From NCBI RefSeq assembly GCF_037890675.1, contig NZ_CP149574.1:1116001-1180000 (forward strand): a stretch of 64,000 nucleotides of DNA, given 5' to 3'. The position numbers and the translations under genes are program-made. The notes below the pieces were generated by a model. The model saw only the letters and a list, made by a program, of their open reading frames with translations, was not told the origin of the DNA and made no database searches. This DNA is from Methylovirgula sp. 4M-Z18. Lineage in GTDB: Bacteria > Pseudomonadota > Alphaproteobacteria > Rhizobiales > Beijerinckiaceae. Positions 17,782 through 27,057 of this stretch are shown piece by piece (position 1 is the stretch's first letter; each line of letters opens with the position of its first letter).

Positions 17782-19686
17782 ATGGCCAGTCATTATGCAG
17801 AAACCTATGCCGCGTGGCAGCGCGATCCCATCGGTTTCTGGGCCGCGGCGGCAAAAGACATCGATTGGATCAAGCCGCCGAGCCGGATTTTCGATCCGGA
17901 GGCGGGCGTCTACGGCCATTGGTTTCCCGATGCGACCTGCAATACCTGCTGGAACGCCGTCGACCGGCACGTGAACAACGGCCTCGGCACACGCGTCGCG
18001 ATCAGCTACGACAGTCCTGTCACCGGGGCGAAGCGCAAGATCACCTATGCCGAACTGCAGCACGAGGTCGCGACCCTCGCCGCCGTGCTGCGCGATCTTG
18101 GCGTCGATACGGGCGACCGTGTCCTGATCTATATGCCGATGATTCCGGAAGCGGTGTTCGGCATGCTGGCCTGCGCGCGGATCGGCGCGGTTCATTCCGT
18201 GGTGTTCGGCGGCTTTGCGTCGCGGGAGCTCGCCACGCGCATCGACGATGCCGCGCCCAAACTCGTTCTCACAGCATCCTGCGGCATCGAACCCAATCGC
18301 GTCGTGCCTTATAAACCGCTGCTCGACGAGGCGATCAGTCTTGCCACGGCCAAGCCCGATGCGACGCTGCTTTATCAGCGCCCGCAAATGGAAGCGGTGC
18401 TGCATGCGCGCGACCACAATTGGGCCGACCGCGTTGCCGCCGCCAAAGCGGCGTCGCATACGGCGCCCTGCGTCGAGCTCAAGGCGACCGATCCGCTCTA
18501 CATTCTCTATACGTCCGGCACGACCGGCAAGCCGAAGGGCGTGGTGCGCGACAATGGCGGCCATATGGTCGCGCAGAAATGGACGATGCAGAATTTCTAC
18601 GGCGTCAAATCCGACGAGACGTTTTGGGCGGCCTCCGATATCGGCTGGGCGGTCGGCCACTCGCTCACCGTTTACGCGCCGCTGCTGCACGGCTGCACGA
18701 CCATTCTCTTCGAGGGTAAGCCGGTCGGCACGCCCGATCCGGGCACGTTCTGGCGGATTATCGAGGAAAACAAAGTGGTCGCGCTGTTCACGGCGCCCAC
18801 CGCCTTCCGCGCCATCAAGAAGGAGGATCCGGAAGGCAAATATGTCGGCCGCTACGATCTTTCATCTTTGCGCACCTTGTTTCTCGCCGGCGAGCGCTCC
18901 GATCCGGACACGATCGCCTGGGCCTCGCGGCTGCTCAATGTGCCGGTCGTCGACAATTGGTGGCAGACCGAGACGAGCTGGGTGATGGTGGGCAATCCGG
19001 TCGGCATGGGATTGTTGCCGATCAAGCCCGGCAGCGCCAGCGTGCCGATCCCGGGCTATGACGTGCAGGTGGTGGATGAGGCGGCGCATCCGGTTCCAGC
19101 CGGAACCATGGGCTCCATCGTCGTGAAATTGCCGCTGCCGCCCGGATGCCTGCCGACCTTGTGGCAGCAGGACGAGCGCATGCGCGAAAGCTATCTCTCC
19201 GAATTTCCCGGTTTCTATAAAACCGCCGATGCCGGGTATCGCGACGCGGACGGCTATGTCTACATCATGGGCCGCACCGACGACATCATCAACGTCGCGG
19301 GCCATCGCCTCTCCACCGGCGGGATCGAGGAAGTGTTGGCGTCGCACCAGGATGTGGCGGAATGCGCGGTCATCGGCATCAAGGATCCGCTCAAGGGAGA
19401 AGCGCCGTGCGGTTTCGTCGTGCTCAAGAGCGGCGTGCGCAAGCCGCCGGCCGAAGTGGAACGCGAAGTCGTGGCCTTGGTGCGCGACAGGATTGGCCCC
19501 GTCGCGTCGTTCAAGATCGCCATCGCCGTCAACCGGCTGCCGAAAACGCGTTCGGGCAAGATCCTGCGCGGCACGATGAAGAAAATCGCCGATGGCGACG
19601 CGTGGACGATGCCGCCGACAATCGACGATCCGGCGGTGCTTGGTGAGATTACGGATGCGTTGAAGGGACGTGGTTTATCGGAGTAG
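17782..19686 (+). CDS. prpE: Propionyl-CoA synthetase (acyl-adenylating, PrpE type)
   Basis: A 634-residue AMP-forming acyl-CoA synthetase that activates propionate (and often acetate). The N-terminus SHYAETYAAWQRDPIGFWA is characteristic of PrpE. The ATP site YTSGTTGKPKGVVRDNGGH, the adenylate motif VVDNWWQTETSW and the C-terminal KTRSGKILRGTMK with the acetylation-sensitive Lys are all present. The ATG at 17782 follows GGGAGGA. It may use propionate derived from 2-oxobutanoate of acdS, but the two are not in an operon. Confidence 0.92.
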   Translation: MASHYAETYAAWQRDPIGFWAAAAKDIDWIKPPSRIFDPEAGVYGHWFPDATCNTCWNAVDRHVNNGLGTRVAISYDSPVTGAKRKITYAELQHEVATLAAVLRDLGVDTGDRVLIYMPMIPEAVFGMLACARIGAVHSVVFGGFASRELATRIDDAAPKLVLTASCGIEPNRVVPYKPLLDEAISLATAKPDATLLYQRPQMEAVLHARDHNWADRVAAAKAASHTAPCVELKATDPLYILYTSGTTGKPKGVVRDNGGHMVAQKWTMQNFYGVKSDETFWAASDIGWAVGHSLTVYAPLLHGCTTILFEGKPVGTPDPGTFWRIIEENKVVALFTAPTAFRAIKKEDPEGKYVGRYDLSSLRTLFLAGERSDPDTIAWASRLLNVPVVDNWWQTETSWVMVGNPVGMGLLPIKPGSASVPIPGYDVQVVDEAAHPVPAGTMGSIVVKLPLPPGCLPTLWQQDERMRESYLSEFPGFYKTADAGYRDADGYVYIMGRTDDIINVAGHRLSTGGIEEVLASHQDVAECAVIGIKDPLKGEAPCGFVVLKSGVRKPPAEVEREVVALVRDRIGPVASFKIAIAVNRLPKTRSGKILRGTMKKIADGDAWTMPPTIDDPAVLGEITDALKGRGLSE

Positions 19687-19706
19687 AGCGCGCCCTTCTC
19701 CCGCAT

Positions 19707-19769
19707 CACAAACCGGGTATACCCGGTTTGTGCGTTTAAGATGCTGAACTCGGGCAAGCCCGAGTTCAG
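19707..19769. repeat. Twin-hairpin repeat, copy 1
   Basis: Two perfect or near-perfect palindromes stand side by side: one with arm CACAAACCGGGTA (19707-19732) and one with arm CTGAACTCGGGC (19744-19769). The same pair in the opposite order and strand occurs at 29231-29293. It starts 20 bases after the prpE stop and could act as a transcript end or a REP/BIME-like element. Confidence 0.8.
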
Positions 19770-20526
19770 TGCCGGAGAAGATGCCGACCGAAGGGAGGCA
19801 GATGAGGGACAATCGACTGGGTGAGCTCTAAACGCCGTCGCAGCACTGGCCGTCTTGGCCATTGCCGCTCAGCCAGTCGCATCTCCCTCTGGGAGAAGGC
19901 CTTGGCGCTCTCGCGATCTGCAGCATCGCTACGGAGATCGGCATCGAAGACGCCTGCGGCCACGGGGATGTGGCGGCTGCGCGACGCTCGATGGAGGCGC
20001 TGCGGTTTGTCGGCGATGCGATTGTGACGGATGTGAGTGGGTTTGTTGCGGCGGTTGGGGGGCGGGGGTGACGCAGAGGCCGCCATTTTGCTCTTTACCT
20101 CCTTGGAGACTTAGAGAAGCGCGTGGGCGACAGGCAAAACATGCGCCAGGACCGCCCCTGAGCGACGTCGCCTCCATCATCTCGCAAGGCCTTCGCAGCG
20201 ATAGACGGGATAGACAGCAAGGGCTCCGCCCAAGCCGCGTCAATCCAGTCCTGCGATACAGCGAGATAATCGATTGGCTCGACACGCGTTGCGTCGGCGA
20301 CAAACAAAGTTTGGTCGTTACCCGTTAGATTGTGGTAAGTCCTTCGGTGTGGAAACCACAAGTTTTGACGTAAGGCGTGATGGGCGGCTTCGCTGTCCCT
20401 ATAGTGCGCTTATACTCCATCGGCCAAAAGTATATATTGATTGAGAAGGCCTTATAGAGGGCCATGCATTATTGCATCATGCTGAGCCTGCAGACAGTTT
20501 TTGATCTGAAGATGGGGGGAGAAGAT
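19770..20526. other. Intergenic stretch with decayed sequence
   Basis: About 750 bases with no intact gene. Short frames on both strands (for example 19862-20071 on + and 20095-20361 on -, the latter containing DATRVEPIDYLAVSQDWIDA) look like remnants of coding sequence but have no recognisable family. Base composition falls toward the right edge, where the next two genes begin. An inverted pair TTGTGGT/ACCACAA flanks about 20330-20363. A promoter for the DUF5343-HEPN pair must lie near 20400-20500. Confidence 0.45.
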
Positions 20527-21282
20527 ATGGCGGAAAGCTCGTCACCTAGCGCCAAGTCGTTGGACGGAGGAACCAAAGAGCAAAGCGGCAAATCTGCGTC
20601 TGCGCCGAGGAAGATTCCAGGCAACTTGCCATACTTGCCGGCGAGTGGGACTCTGAAAAAAGCGCTTGATCGGCTTATTGAGGCGGCACGGCCACCAAAA
20701 TTCAATCCCGATTTCTTGGAGAATGTACTAAAGCTAAAGGGAGGCTCTGCGCGAAATACTATCCCAATTCTAAAGCGAATGGGCCTGCTGACAAGTGAGG
20801 GCGTGCCAACAGAGCTTTATGCTAAATTCCGTACCGAAAGCGGCCGTGGAGAGGCGGCCCTTCAGGCTTTGCGAAATGGCTTTCCCGAGATTTTTAAACG
20901 CAGCGAGTATGCTCATGCGGTCGAAGACAACAAACTCCGCGACATAGTTATGGAGATTACGGGTCTCAATGCGACCGATCCGGTTGCTCAAGCGATCCGC
21001 AACACGTTCAAGGTAGTTAAGTCCTTTATCCCTCCTGGCTTTGAGAAGGTTAGCGGCGCGGAGGAAGAGATTATCGATGAGATTACTGGTGGTGCCGACG
21101 TTCTTGGGGTGGGCAAAGCAGCTGGGACGGGAAGCGCCACCGTTTCGGGAGCAATTGCCCGGGATCGCACAATCCGAAACGAAATCGGATTAACATACAA
21201 CATAAATATTGTTTTGCCTGAAACCTCTGATCTGAAGGTTTTGAACGCGATTTTTCGAAGCATCAAAGAGAACTTAATGTAA
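20527..21282 (+). CDS. DUF5343 domain protein
   Basis: The 251-residue product has a disordered start (MAESSSPSAKSLDGGTKEQS) and then the DUF5343 pattern: LPYLPASGTLKKALDRL, FLENVLKLKGGSARNTIPIL, KRMGLLTSEGVPTELYAKF. This looks like a winged-helix domain at roughly residues 35-120. The C-terminal part (about 155-250) is beta-rich and ends YNINIVLPETSDLKVLNAIF. The ATG at 20527 follows GGGGGGAGAAG. GC content is visibly lower than in neighbours, suggesting transfer. The stop overlaps the HEPN gene start (TAATG), so the two are translated together. Members of this family are repeatedly seen beside Swt1-type HEPN genes. Confidence 0.78.
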   Translation: MAESSSPSAKSLDGGTKEQSGKSASAPRKIPGNLPYLPASGTLKKALDRLIEAARPPKFNPDFLENVLKLKGGSARNTIPILKRMGLLTSEGVPTELYAKFRTESGRGEAALQALRNGFPEIFKRSEYAHAVEDNKLRDIVMEITGLNATDPVAQAIRNTFKVVKSFIPPGFEKVSGAEEEIIDEITGGADVLGVGKAAGTGSATVSGAIARDRTIRNEIGLTYNINIVLPETSDLKVLNAIFRSIKENLM

Positions 21283-21869
21283 TGACTACCGACGATCAGA
21301 TTCAGTTGTTTGTGCTCAAATGCGCAGCGGTTAAGCTCGCAGTCGATGAAATCAATCCAGGCGCCGCAGTTGCTCGTACGCCGCCATCAGATGCTGAGGC
21401 AACGATCAAATCGTCTGTGGCGCAGTTTTCTGCAGATGTACGTGAGAATGCAGTTCGGATGGCGGAATATTACAAGCTGTTTTACATGCTTGAAAACGAC
21501 ATTCGGAAACTGATTGATGAGACGTTAGCCGAGGCTTACGGGCCCGATTGGTGGGACGTGCATGCTCCAAATACGGCGAAGGACGAGTGCAAGGCCAATC
21601 AACAGCGGGAACAAGAAGCTGGATTCACGGCACGTTCTGACAGCGAGCTTGATTACGTCACTTTCGGGCATCTGGGAGACATCATTCGACACAATTGGAC
21701 GTTGTTCGGCGGCATTTTGAGTAATCAGAAAGCCATGGGGAGGGTAATGTATTCGCTTAACAATTTGCGGGGGCCGATCGCTCACTGCGGAATCTTGGCA
21801 GAGGATGAAGTTGATCGGCTCAAGCTCACGGTGAAAGATTGGTTTCGTCTTTTAGAAGGGCCGAAGTAA
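21282..21869 (+). CDS. Swt1-type HEPN domain protein (putative RNase)
   Basis: A 195-residue helical protein. The first helix of the HEPN fold is in MAEYYKLFYMLENDIRKLID, and the terminal helix carries the R-x4-H signature as LRGPIAH near residues 168-173, the RNA-cleaving motif in active HEPN nucleases. The middle holds WWDVHAP and HLGDIIRHNWTLFGGIL, typical of the Swt1-like subgroup. It overlaps the DUF5343 gene by one base. HEPN proteins are toxins or effectors in many toxin-antitoxin and anti-phage systems; here that role is inferred. Codon use is less GC-rich than neighbours. Confidence 0.8.
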   Translation: MTTDDQIQLFVLKCAAVKLAVDEINPGAAVARTPPSDAEATIKSSVAQFSADVRENAVRMAEYYKLFYMLENDIRKLIDETLAEAYGPDWWDVHAPNTAKDECKANQQREQEAGFTARSDSELDYVTFGHLGDIIRHNWTLFGGILSNQKAMGRVMYSLNNLRGPIAHCGILAEDEVDRLKLTVKDWFRLLEGPK

Positions 21870-21980
21870 TACGCGCGGAATAGCATGGGCTGCGGTCTGG
21901 GAAAGCTGAGGCAGAACGATGCCGCGCGAATCCCGCTCCCGCAAAACGGGAGAAGGGCGTGTGGGGTGAATTGAGGCCCG

Positions 21981-22745
21981 TTAAATCAGCGCAATCCCTG
22001 CCACCAGGCGGCCGTAATCCGCTTCCTTGCGATGGGTCATGCGGCGATAGCTGTAGAAATCTTCTTCGTTCGAATAGGTATCGAGATTGAGATTGATGAA
22101 GGCGCCGATGCCTGTGCGTTTGGCGCGGGCGACGATATAGGCTGGCAGATCGAACATCGCGTGATCCGGCTTCGCCGACGCCATGAAATAGCTCTTGTTG
22201 CTGGTGTCCGCTTCGAGAAAACGCGCGATGAATTCGGGGCCGACTTCGTAAGATCCGGCGGCGATGGTTGGGCCGAGCACGCCGTGGATATTTTCGCGCT
22301 TTGCGCCGAGGCCGACCATGGCGTCGATGGTCGCCTCGATCACGCCGGTCAGCGCGCCGCGCCAGCCCGAATGCGCGGCGCCGATCACGCCGGCCTGCTT
22401 GTCGGCGAAAAGCGAAATGCCGCAATCGGCGCCGGTGACGCCAAGGCCGAGGCCGGGTGTGGCGCTTGCCAGTGCATCGGCGCGCGGGCGCTCGATCCAG
22501 GGCTTGTCCACGGCAACGCAATCGGGCGAGTGGACGAGATAGGGCAGCAGGAAATGATCGGCTTTGACCCCGAGATGCTGCGCCATAAGCGCGCGGTTTT
22601 GCGCGACGGAGTCCGGCGCATCCTGCGATCCGGCACCGCCGTTCAGGCTCGCATAAACGCCGGTCGAGACGCCGCCGCGGCGGGTGAAGAAGGCGTGATT
22701 TATGCCGGGCGCGGCGAGCGAGTCATGTTTAATCACAGGCAGCAT
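21981..22745 (-). CDS. pgeF: Peptidoglycan editing factor / purine nucleoside phosphorylase (YfiH, laccase-fold)
   Basis: A 254-residue multicopper-polyphenol-oxidase-fold protein of the PgeF/YfiH family, which removes misincorporated amino acids from muropeptide precursors and has nucleoside phosphorylase/deaminase activity. The zinc site is formed by His in LVHSPDC, Cys in GADCG (TADC in most relatives) and His in AAHSGWRG. The N-terminal NHAFFTRRGGVSTGVYASLN is typical. It follows the methyltransferase gene by 7 bases and is the third gene of an lgt-methyltransferase-pgeF operon. Confidence 0.92.
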   Translation of the reverse strand: MLPVIKHDSLAAPGINHAFFTRRGGVSTGVYASLNGGAGSQDAPDSVAQNRALMAQHLGVKADHFLLPYLVHSPDCVAVDKPWIERPRADALASATPGLGLGVTGADCGISLFADKQAGVIGAAHSGWRGALTGVIEATIDAMVGLGAKRENIHGVLGPTIAAGSYEVGPEFIARFLEADTSNKSYFMASAKPDHAMFDLPAYIVARAKRTGIGAFINLNLDTYSNEEDFYSYRRMTHRKEADYGRLVAGIALI

Positions 22746-22752
22746 GGGGCTC

Positions 22753-23859
22753 TCAGAACAAATCGTCTTTGATTTCGAAACCGGGCGAGGACTGGATGCT
22801 CGGCTGTGTTACCGCCAAAACTTTAAACAAATTGCCCATGTCGGTTTCGCCCGTCGCCGTCAGACGCTCCAAGGCGCTGTCGACGTCGGCGGCTTGCGCC
22901 GGGTTGGCGCGCCGCTTCAGGATGTCGGCGCGCTGGCGGATCCCGAGCGAGACGAGAAAATCGTGTTGCGTCACAGGCCCGAGGACATTCGCGCCCTTGG
23001 CATTTGCCGCGCGGACGAGGGCGGCGAAATCGACATGGGTGGTCAGGTCGGCTTCGCCCGGCTCGGCCAGCGGGTCGACATAGTCGTGCGCTTTCATCGC
23101 CTGCAGCGTCTCGCCGGTCTGCGTCCGCGTATGGCCGTAATCGATGATCAAGGCCGCACCGCCCTGGGTGGCGATCCGGTCGGCCAAGGCGGTCATCAGC
23201 CGGTAGCCGATGGCGCCGACTTCCAGAATTTCCCCCTCCGGCACGTCGGCGTCGATGAGCGGTTCGGGCGTCGCGGCGAGGCCGAAGATCAACTCGCCTT
23301 CCTCACCGAGGCCGACCAGGCGCTCGCGCCAGCCATCCTCCACGCGGACGAAATGCCGGACGGGCAGCGCGTCGAAGAACTCATTGGCCAAGATGATCGC
23401 CGGTCCTTGCGGGATATGGCTCACATCGTCGTGCCAATTCGCCAAGACGCCCGCCTGGCGCATCGTTTCTTCCTGGGCGGCGCGCAATACTGGGCTCGTT
23501 TCGACGAAATGCACCGAGGCTGCCTGGATGAATTCCGGCGCGATCTTTGCCGCGCGCAAGGCGTCCTGCATCAAGGTGCCGCGGCCGGGTCCAAGCTCGA
23601 TCAATTTCACATGTGGCGGCGCGTCGAGCCTGTCCCACATGTCGACCGCCCAGAGGCCGAGCAATTCGCCGAACATCTGGCTGATTTCCGGGGCGGTGAT
23701 GAAATCGCCGCGGGCGCCGAGCGGATCGCGGGTGATGTAATAGCCGTATTTCGGATGGCCGAGGGCCAGCGACATATAATGTTCGAGGCTGATTGGTCCG
23801 TCATGGGCGATGATTGCGCGAATTTCGTCGCGCAGCCCGCCGCTTTGCACCTCGCTCAT
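22753..23859 (-). CDS. SAM-dependent methyltransferase, MidA/NDUFAF7 family (COG1565)
   Basis: A 368-residue class I methyltransferase. The family start LEHYMSLALGHPKYGYYITRDPLGARGDFITAPEISQMFGE and the SAM motif IELGPGRGTLMQDALR are clear; ANEFFDALPV follows. The mitochondrial homologue NDUFAF7/MidA methylates an arginine of complex I; the bacterial role is probably similar but unproven. The ATG at 23859 overlaps the lgt stop (ATGA), and this start is preferred over upstream in-frame codons inside lgt. Confidence 0.88.
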   Translation of the reverse strand: MSEVQSGGLRDEIRAIIAHDGPISLEHYMSLALGHPKYGYYITRDPLGARGDFITAPEISQMFGELLGLWAVDMWDRLDAPPHVKLIELGPGRGTLMQDALRAAKIAPEFIQAASVHFVETSPVLRAAQEETMRQAGVLANWHDDVSHIPQGPAIILANEFFDALPVRHFVRVEDGWRERLVGLGEEGELIFGLAATPEPLIDADVPEGEILEVGAIGYRLMTALADRIATQGGAALIIDYGHTRTQTGETLQAMKAHDYVDPLAEPGEADLTTHVDFAALVRAANAKGANVLGPVTQHDFLVSLGIRQRADILKRRANPAQAADVDSALERLTATGETDMGNLFKVLAVTQPSIQSSPGFEIKDDLF

Positions 23860-24734
23860 ACAAGCTCCCGCTCGCGGGCCCGGTTCCGATTGGCGTTCCA
23901 GATGAGCGCGGCGCCGATGAGGATCATCGGCAGCGACAGAACCATGCCCATCGTCAGCCATTCTCCCAGCTTCTCGGAAACCGGGTCGGGGTCGCGATAT
24001 TGTTCGACAAAAATCCGAGCAAGACCGTAGCCGATGCCGAAAATCCCGGCAACCGTGCCGGGCCGTTGCAAGGCGCCTTTACGGATGGCGATCACCAGCA
24101 CGACGAGCAGCACGATGCCTTCGAGCGCCGCCTCGTAGAGTTGGCTCGGATGACGTACCAGCCCGTCGCCGAGGGTCAGCCCGGTTTGCGGATCGATGAA
24201 CACCATGCCCCACGGCATCGTCGTCTCGCGTCCCCACAATTCCGGTTTGATGAAATTGGCGAGGCGGCCGAAAAACAGGCCGATGGGCACGACGGCGGCA
24301 CAAATGTCGCACACGACGAGCATCGAAGCCTTGTACTTCCGTGCGAACAGAAAGATGCCGATCGCCACGCCGATCAGGCCGCCGTGAAAGGCCATGCCGC
24401 CGTGCCAGAGTTGCAGCGCTTCAAAATAATGGCCATGCAGCCATGCGTCGCGATAGATGCGGAAATCGTAGAAGAACACGTCGCCGAGCCGACCGCCGAG
24501 AATCGTGCCGAAGGCGGCATAAACCAGGAGGTCGTCGATGCTGACGACGCTCGGGTGTGGGACATTGCCCCAAAGCCGGTCATTCTTGACGAGCGCGCGG
24601 GCGTAAATCCAGCCGATGAGCAGTCCGGCGATATAGGCGAGCGCATACCAGCGGATCGGCAGCGGCCCGATATAGGGGAAGGGAATCTCGAACGCGACAG
24701 GGTCGAAGACGGGGTAGGGGATGCCTTGAGTCAT
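23856..24734 (-). CDS. lgt: Prolipoprotein diacylglyceryl transferase
   Basis: A 292-residue inner-membrane enzyme that attaches diacylglycerol to the lipobox cysteine of prolipoproteins. Seven hydrophobic helices are visible. The catalytic region LWHGGMAFHGGLIGV and the signature FFGRLANFIKPELWGRETTMPWG are intact, as is the C-terminal YGLARIFVEQYRDPD. The start MTQGIPYPVFDPVAFEI at 24734 fits the family; an upstream start at 24764 would add ten residues. It is the first gene of the operon with the MidA-like methyltransferase and pgeF. Confidence 0.94.
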   Translation of the reverse strand: MTQGIPYPVFDPVAFEIPFPYIGPLPIRWYALAYIAGLLIGWIYARALVKNDRLWGNVPHPSVVSIDDLLVYAAFGTILGGRLGDVFFYDFRIYRDAWLHGHYFEALQLWHGGMAFHGGLIGVAIGIFLFARKYKASMLVVCDICAAVVPIGLFFGRLANFIKPELWGRETTMPWGMVFIDPQTGLTLGDGLVRHPSQLYEAALEGIVLLVVLVIAIRKGALQRPGTVAGIFGIGYGLARIFVEQYRDPDPVSEKLGEWLTMGMVLSLPMILIGAALIWNANRNRARERELV

Positions 24735-24884
24735 GCGGCGGTTTATAGAGAGAAATTGCGACAAAACAAAAGATTCGTGCGCCAGGATTCCGCCATTAGG
24801 CGCCTCTTGTGGGCCGCTTGCGTCATCCCCATGTTTTTACCGGCGGCCTATGCTATAGGGCGAAGAAATTGAAGGATAGGACCT

Positions 24885-25142
24885 ATGACCCAAACCCGTG
24901 GCCGCATTTTCGATGATTTCGCCCGCCTGATGACCGATGCTGCCGGCGTCGCCGAAGGCGCCCGCCGGGAAGTCGAAACCCTCGCCAAAACCCAGTTGGA
25001 GCGCGTGCTCGCAACCATGGATGTGGTTTCGCGCGAGGAATTCGAGGCGGTTAAGGACATGGCGGCCAAGGCGCGCGACGAGAACGACAAGCTGGCGGCG
25101 CGAATTGCCGCGCTCGAAGCGAAGCTGCAAAGCGGGGCTTAA
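24885..25142 (+). CDS. ubiK: UbiK-type accessory factor (BMFP domain)
   Basis: An 85-residue protein with an amphipathic N-terminal helix (RIFDDFARLMTDAAGVAEG) and a C-terminal coiled coil (FEAVKDMAAKARDENDKLAA) typical of the YqiC/UbiK family. In Escherichia coli this protein supports aerobic ubiquinone synthesis by joining the UbiJ complex. The frame and ribosome-binding context (GGACCT before ATG) are fair. It is divergent from lgt and convergent with the rhomboid gene. Confidence 0.85.
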   Translation: MTQTRGRIFDDFARLMTDAAGVAEGARREVETLAKTQLERVLATMDVVSREEFEAVKDMAAKARDENDKLAARIAALEAKLQSGA

Positions 25143-25165
25143 AGTCTCACGCGGCGCCTTCTCTC

Positions 25166-26779
25166 TCAGTTACAGAGACGCGCCCGATCCATAAATTTGC
25201 CAAGCGGCGTGTCGTGCAGGGGCGCGCAGACGGGGGCGGCTGTCTGCTTGGCGACATCCGTGTGTCCCTGCGTCGCCTGCGTGACGGCGAGCCAGCCACG
25301 CACGCTGTCCCCGAATAAAGGCGCCAAGACCGCCCGCATGACCTGAAATTTCGCCAGGGCCTGCGTGGCCGTCGTTTCCGCGCCATCGTAATCGGCCTTG
25401 TCGAAGAGCGCGAGAGACCGCCAGAAATATCCGCGCGGGTCGTCCGGGTAGTCGTGCATCAATTGCTCCGCCCGGGCGAGTTGCAGGTCATGAGTCGCCG
25501 GGATTTTGGCTTGTGGAATTAAACGCTCCGCCAGACGGGTTTCGGCGATGAAGCCGTATGTCCCATATCCAGCATAAGCGCTGCCCATGAGGCCGAGCAG
25601 GCCTATGGCGACGGCGCCGATCCGGAATTTTGGATAGAGTTCGGTACGGCTCCAAACCGCATATAAGATCAGTCCGAGAGCTGCGCCGGCAATGGCGCCG
25701 CCGAGATGCGCGCCGTAATCCACCTGCTTGCCCGCCATTGCGGGAAACAGCGGCAGCAGCGACGTGATCAAGACCTGCAAGGAATTGCTCTGCATGCGCG
25801 ATCGCACGATGCCGTGGGGAAAGTGGTAGCTGACCACGAAACCCGCCGCGAACAAGCCCATGATTGCGCCCGAAGCACCGACGGTGACGATATTCGGCGA
25901 CATGAGCATCAAGGAGAACAGGCCGCCGACGAGACCGCTGATCACGAAAATGGCGCCGTACCATGCGCGGCCGACATAGGGCTCGAACATCCGGCCGACG
26001 AGATAAAGCGCGTAGCTGTTGAATCCGAGATGCAGGAGACCGCCGTGCAGGAGCGGCGCGGAAAACAGCCGATACCATTGATGTTCCGCAAGAACCAGAC
26101 GCTGTCCGGACGCGCCGAGCGTGACAAGGGTCTTGATGGTTGGATCGGCCGCATTTGACGGGTCCAACAGTGCTTCGACGCCATAGACCAGGAGCAGAAG
26201 TGCGAGCAAAATATAGGTCAGAACTGGCGGTGCCGATGGCGCCATCATGGCCGGTGCCTGCGGGATCAACTCGCTTTGGCTCATCCGCGGGTTCGTCAGG
26301 AGCGCGCGAATAAAGCCGCCTTGAAAAATCCGTCGCAGCGGATAATTCGCCCAGAGCGTCCGGTCGAACGTATCGATATGCCAGGAGGCGAGGACGACTT
26401 TGTCGCGAATAGCGCGCCGCTTGATCGGTCGCAGGCGCGCCTTGTCGGCCTCGGACGTCGGTTGCGTCGATGTTTCGATGATGTCGATTGGAACGGCGAG
26501 TTTCGAGCGCCCGAATGTTCCGGCGTATCGGGTGCAAGCCTGGCCGATTTGCTGCAAGCGCTCGAGCGGAAGCGAGAATTGTTTGCCGGGGTGGGCCTCG
26601 CCGTCCACGATGCCGATGATGTGAAAATGCAGGCCGTCCGACTTGGTGACGATGTAATCGCACGCCTCGGCCAATTCCTGCGCCTCGGGGACGGTGCCCG
26701 CGACGAAACTTTTCTTGGCGATATAGGCGTGGGCGAGATAGCGGGCGAAACTCTCGGGGGCGCTGGCGGATTGGTCCAA
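25166..26779 (-). CDS. Rhomboid-family intramembrane serine protease with extra N- and C-terminal domains
   Basis: A 537-residue protein. Residues 180-380 form the rhomboid core: LLHLGFNSYAL with Asn254, catalytic Ser303 in GASGAIMGL and catalytic His358 in DYGAHLGG. The first 165 residues are soluble and unlike usual rhomboids (FVAGTVPEAQELAEACDYIV, VDGEAHPGKQFSLPLERLQQ). The C-terminal 130 residues are helical with a repeat-like segment (ARAEQLMHDYPDDPRGYFWR), suggesting a TPR-like tail. The start is a TTG at 26779 after AAGGTG; there is no early ATG. Substrates are unknown. Confidence 0.85.
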   Translation of the reverse strand: MDQSASAPESFARYLAHAYIAKKSFVAGTVPEAQELAEACDYIVTKSDGLHFHIIGIVDGEAHPGKQFSLPLERLQQIGQACTRYAGTFGRSKLAVPIDIIETSTQPTSEADKARLRPIKRRAIRDKVVLASWHIDTFDRTLWANYPLRRIFQGGFIRALLTNPRMSQSELIPQAPAMMAPSAPPVLTYILLALLLLVYGVEALLDPSNAADPTIKTLVTLGASGQRLVLAEHQWYRLFSAPLLHGGLLHLGFNSYALYLVGRMFEPYVGRAWYGAIFVISGLVGGLFSLMLMSPNIVTVGASGAIMGLFAAGFVVSYHFPHGIVRSRMQSNSLQVLITSLLPLFPAMAGKQVDYGAHLGGAIAGAALGLILYAVWSRTELYPKFRIGAVAIGLLGLMGSAYAGYGTYGFIAETRLAERLIPQAKIPATHDLQLARAEQLMHDYPDDPRGYFWRSLALFDKADYDGAETTATQALAKFQVMRAVLAPLFGDSVRGWLAVTQATQGHTDVAKQTAAPVCAPLHDTPLGKFMDRARLCN

Positions 26780-27057
26780 GGGAACACCTTAAAAAATGAG
26801 CAGCGCACTATGGCATCACCTTCCGTCGGGGCAAAACGCTTTGAATGGGTGAAAGGCCGTATCGTCTTGGTGCGAACGCATGGCTGATCGGCTGCCGCCG
26901 CAGCGAGCCGGGATTGCGGGCTTTGGAAATGCGCTGATTCTGTGGACGAATCGATGGGGGCAATGGACGCGGGGCGGCGAATCTTAAAGTGTCGTTGTCA
27001 TGCGTTGCGGCTTCGAGTGAGTTGAGCCGGGCGCGCCGTCCCCGCGAGAACCGCTTT

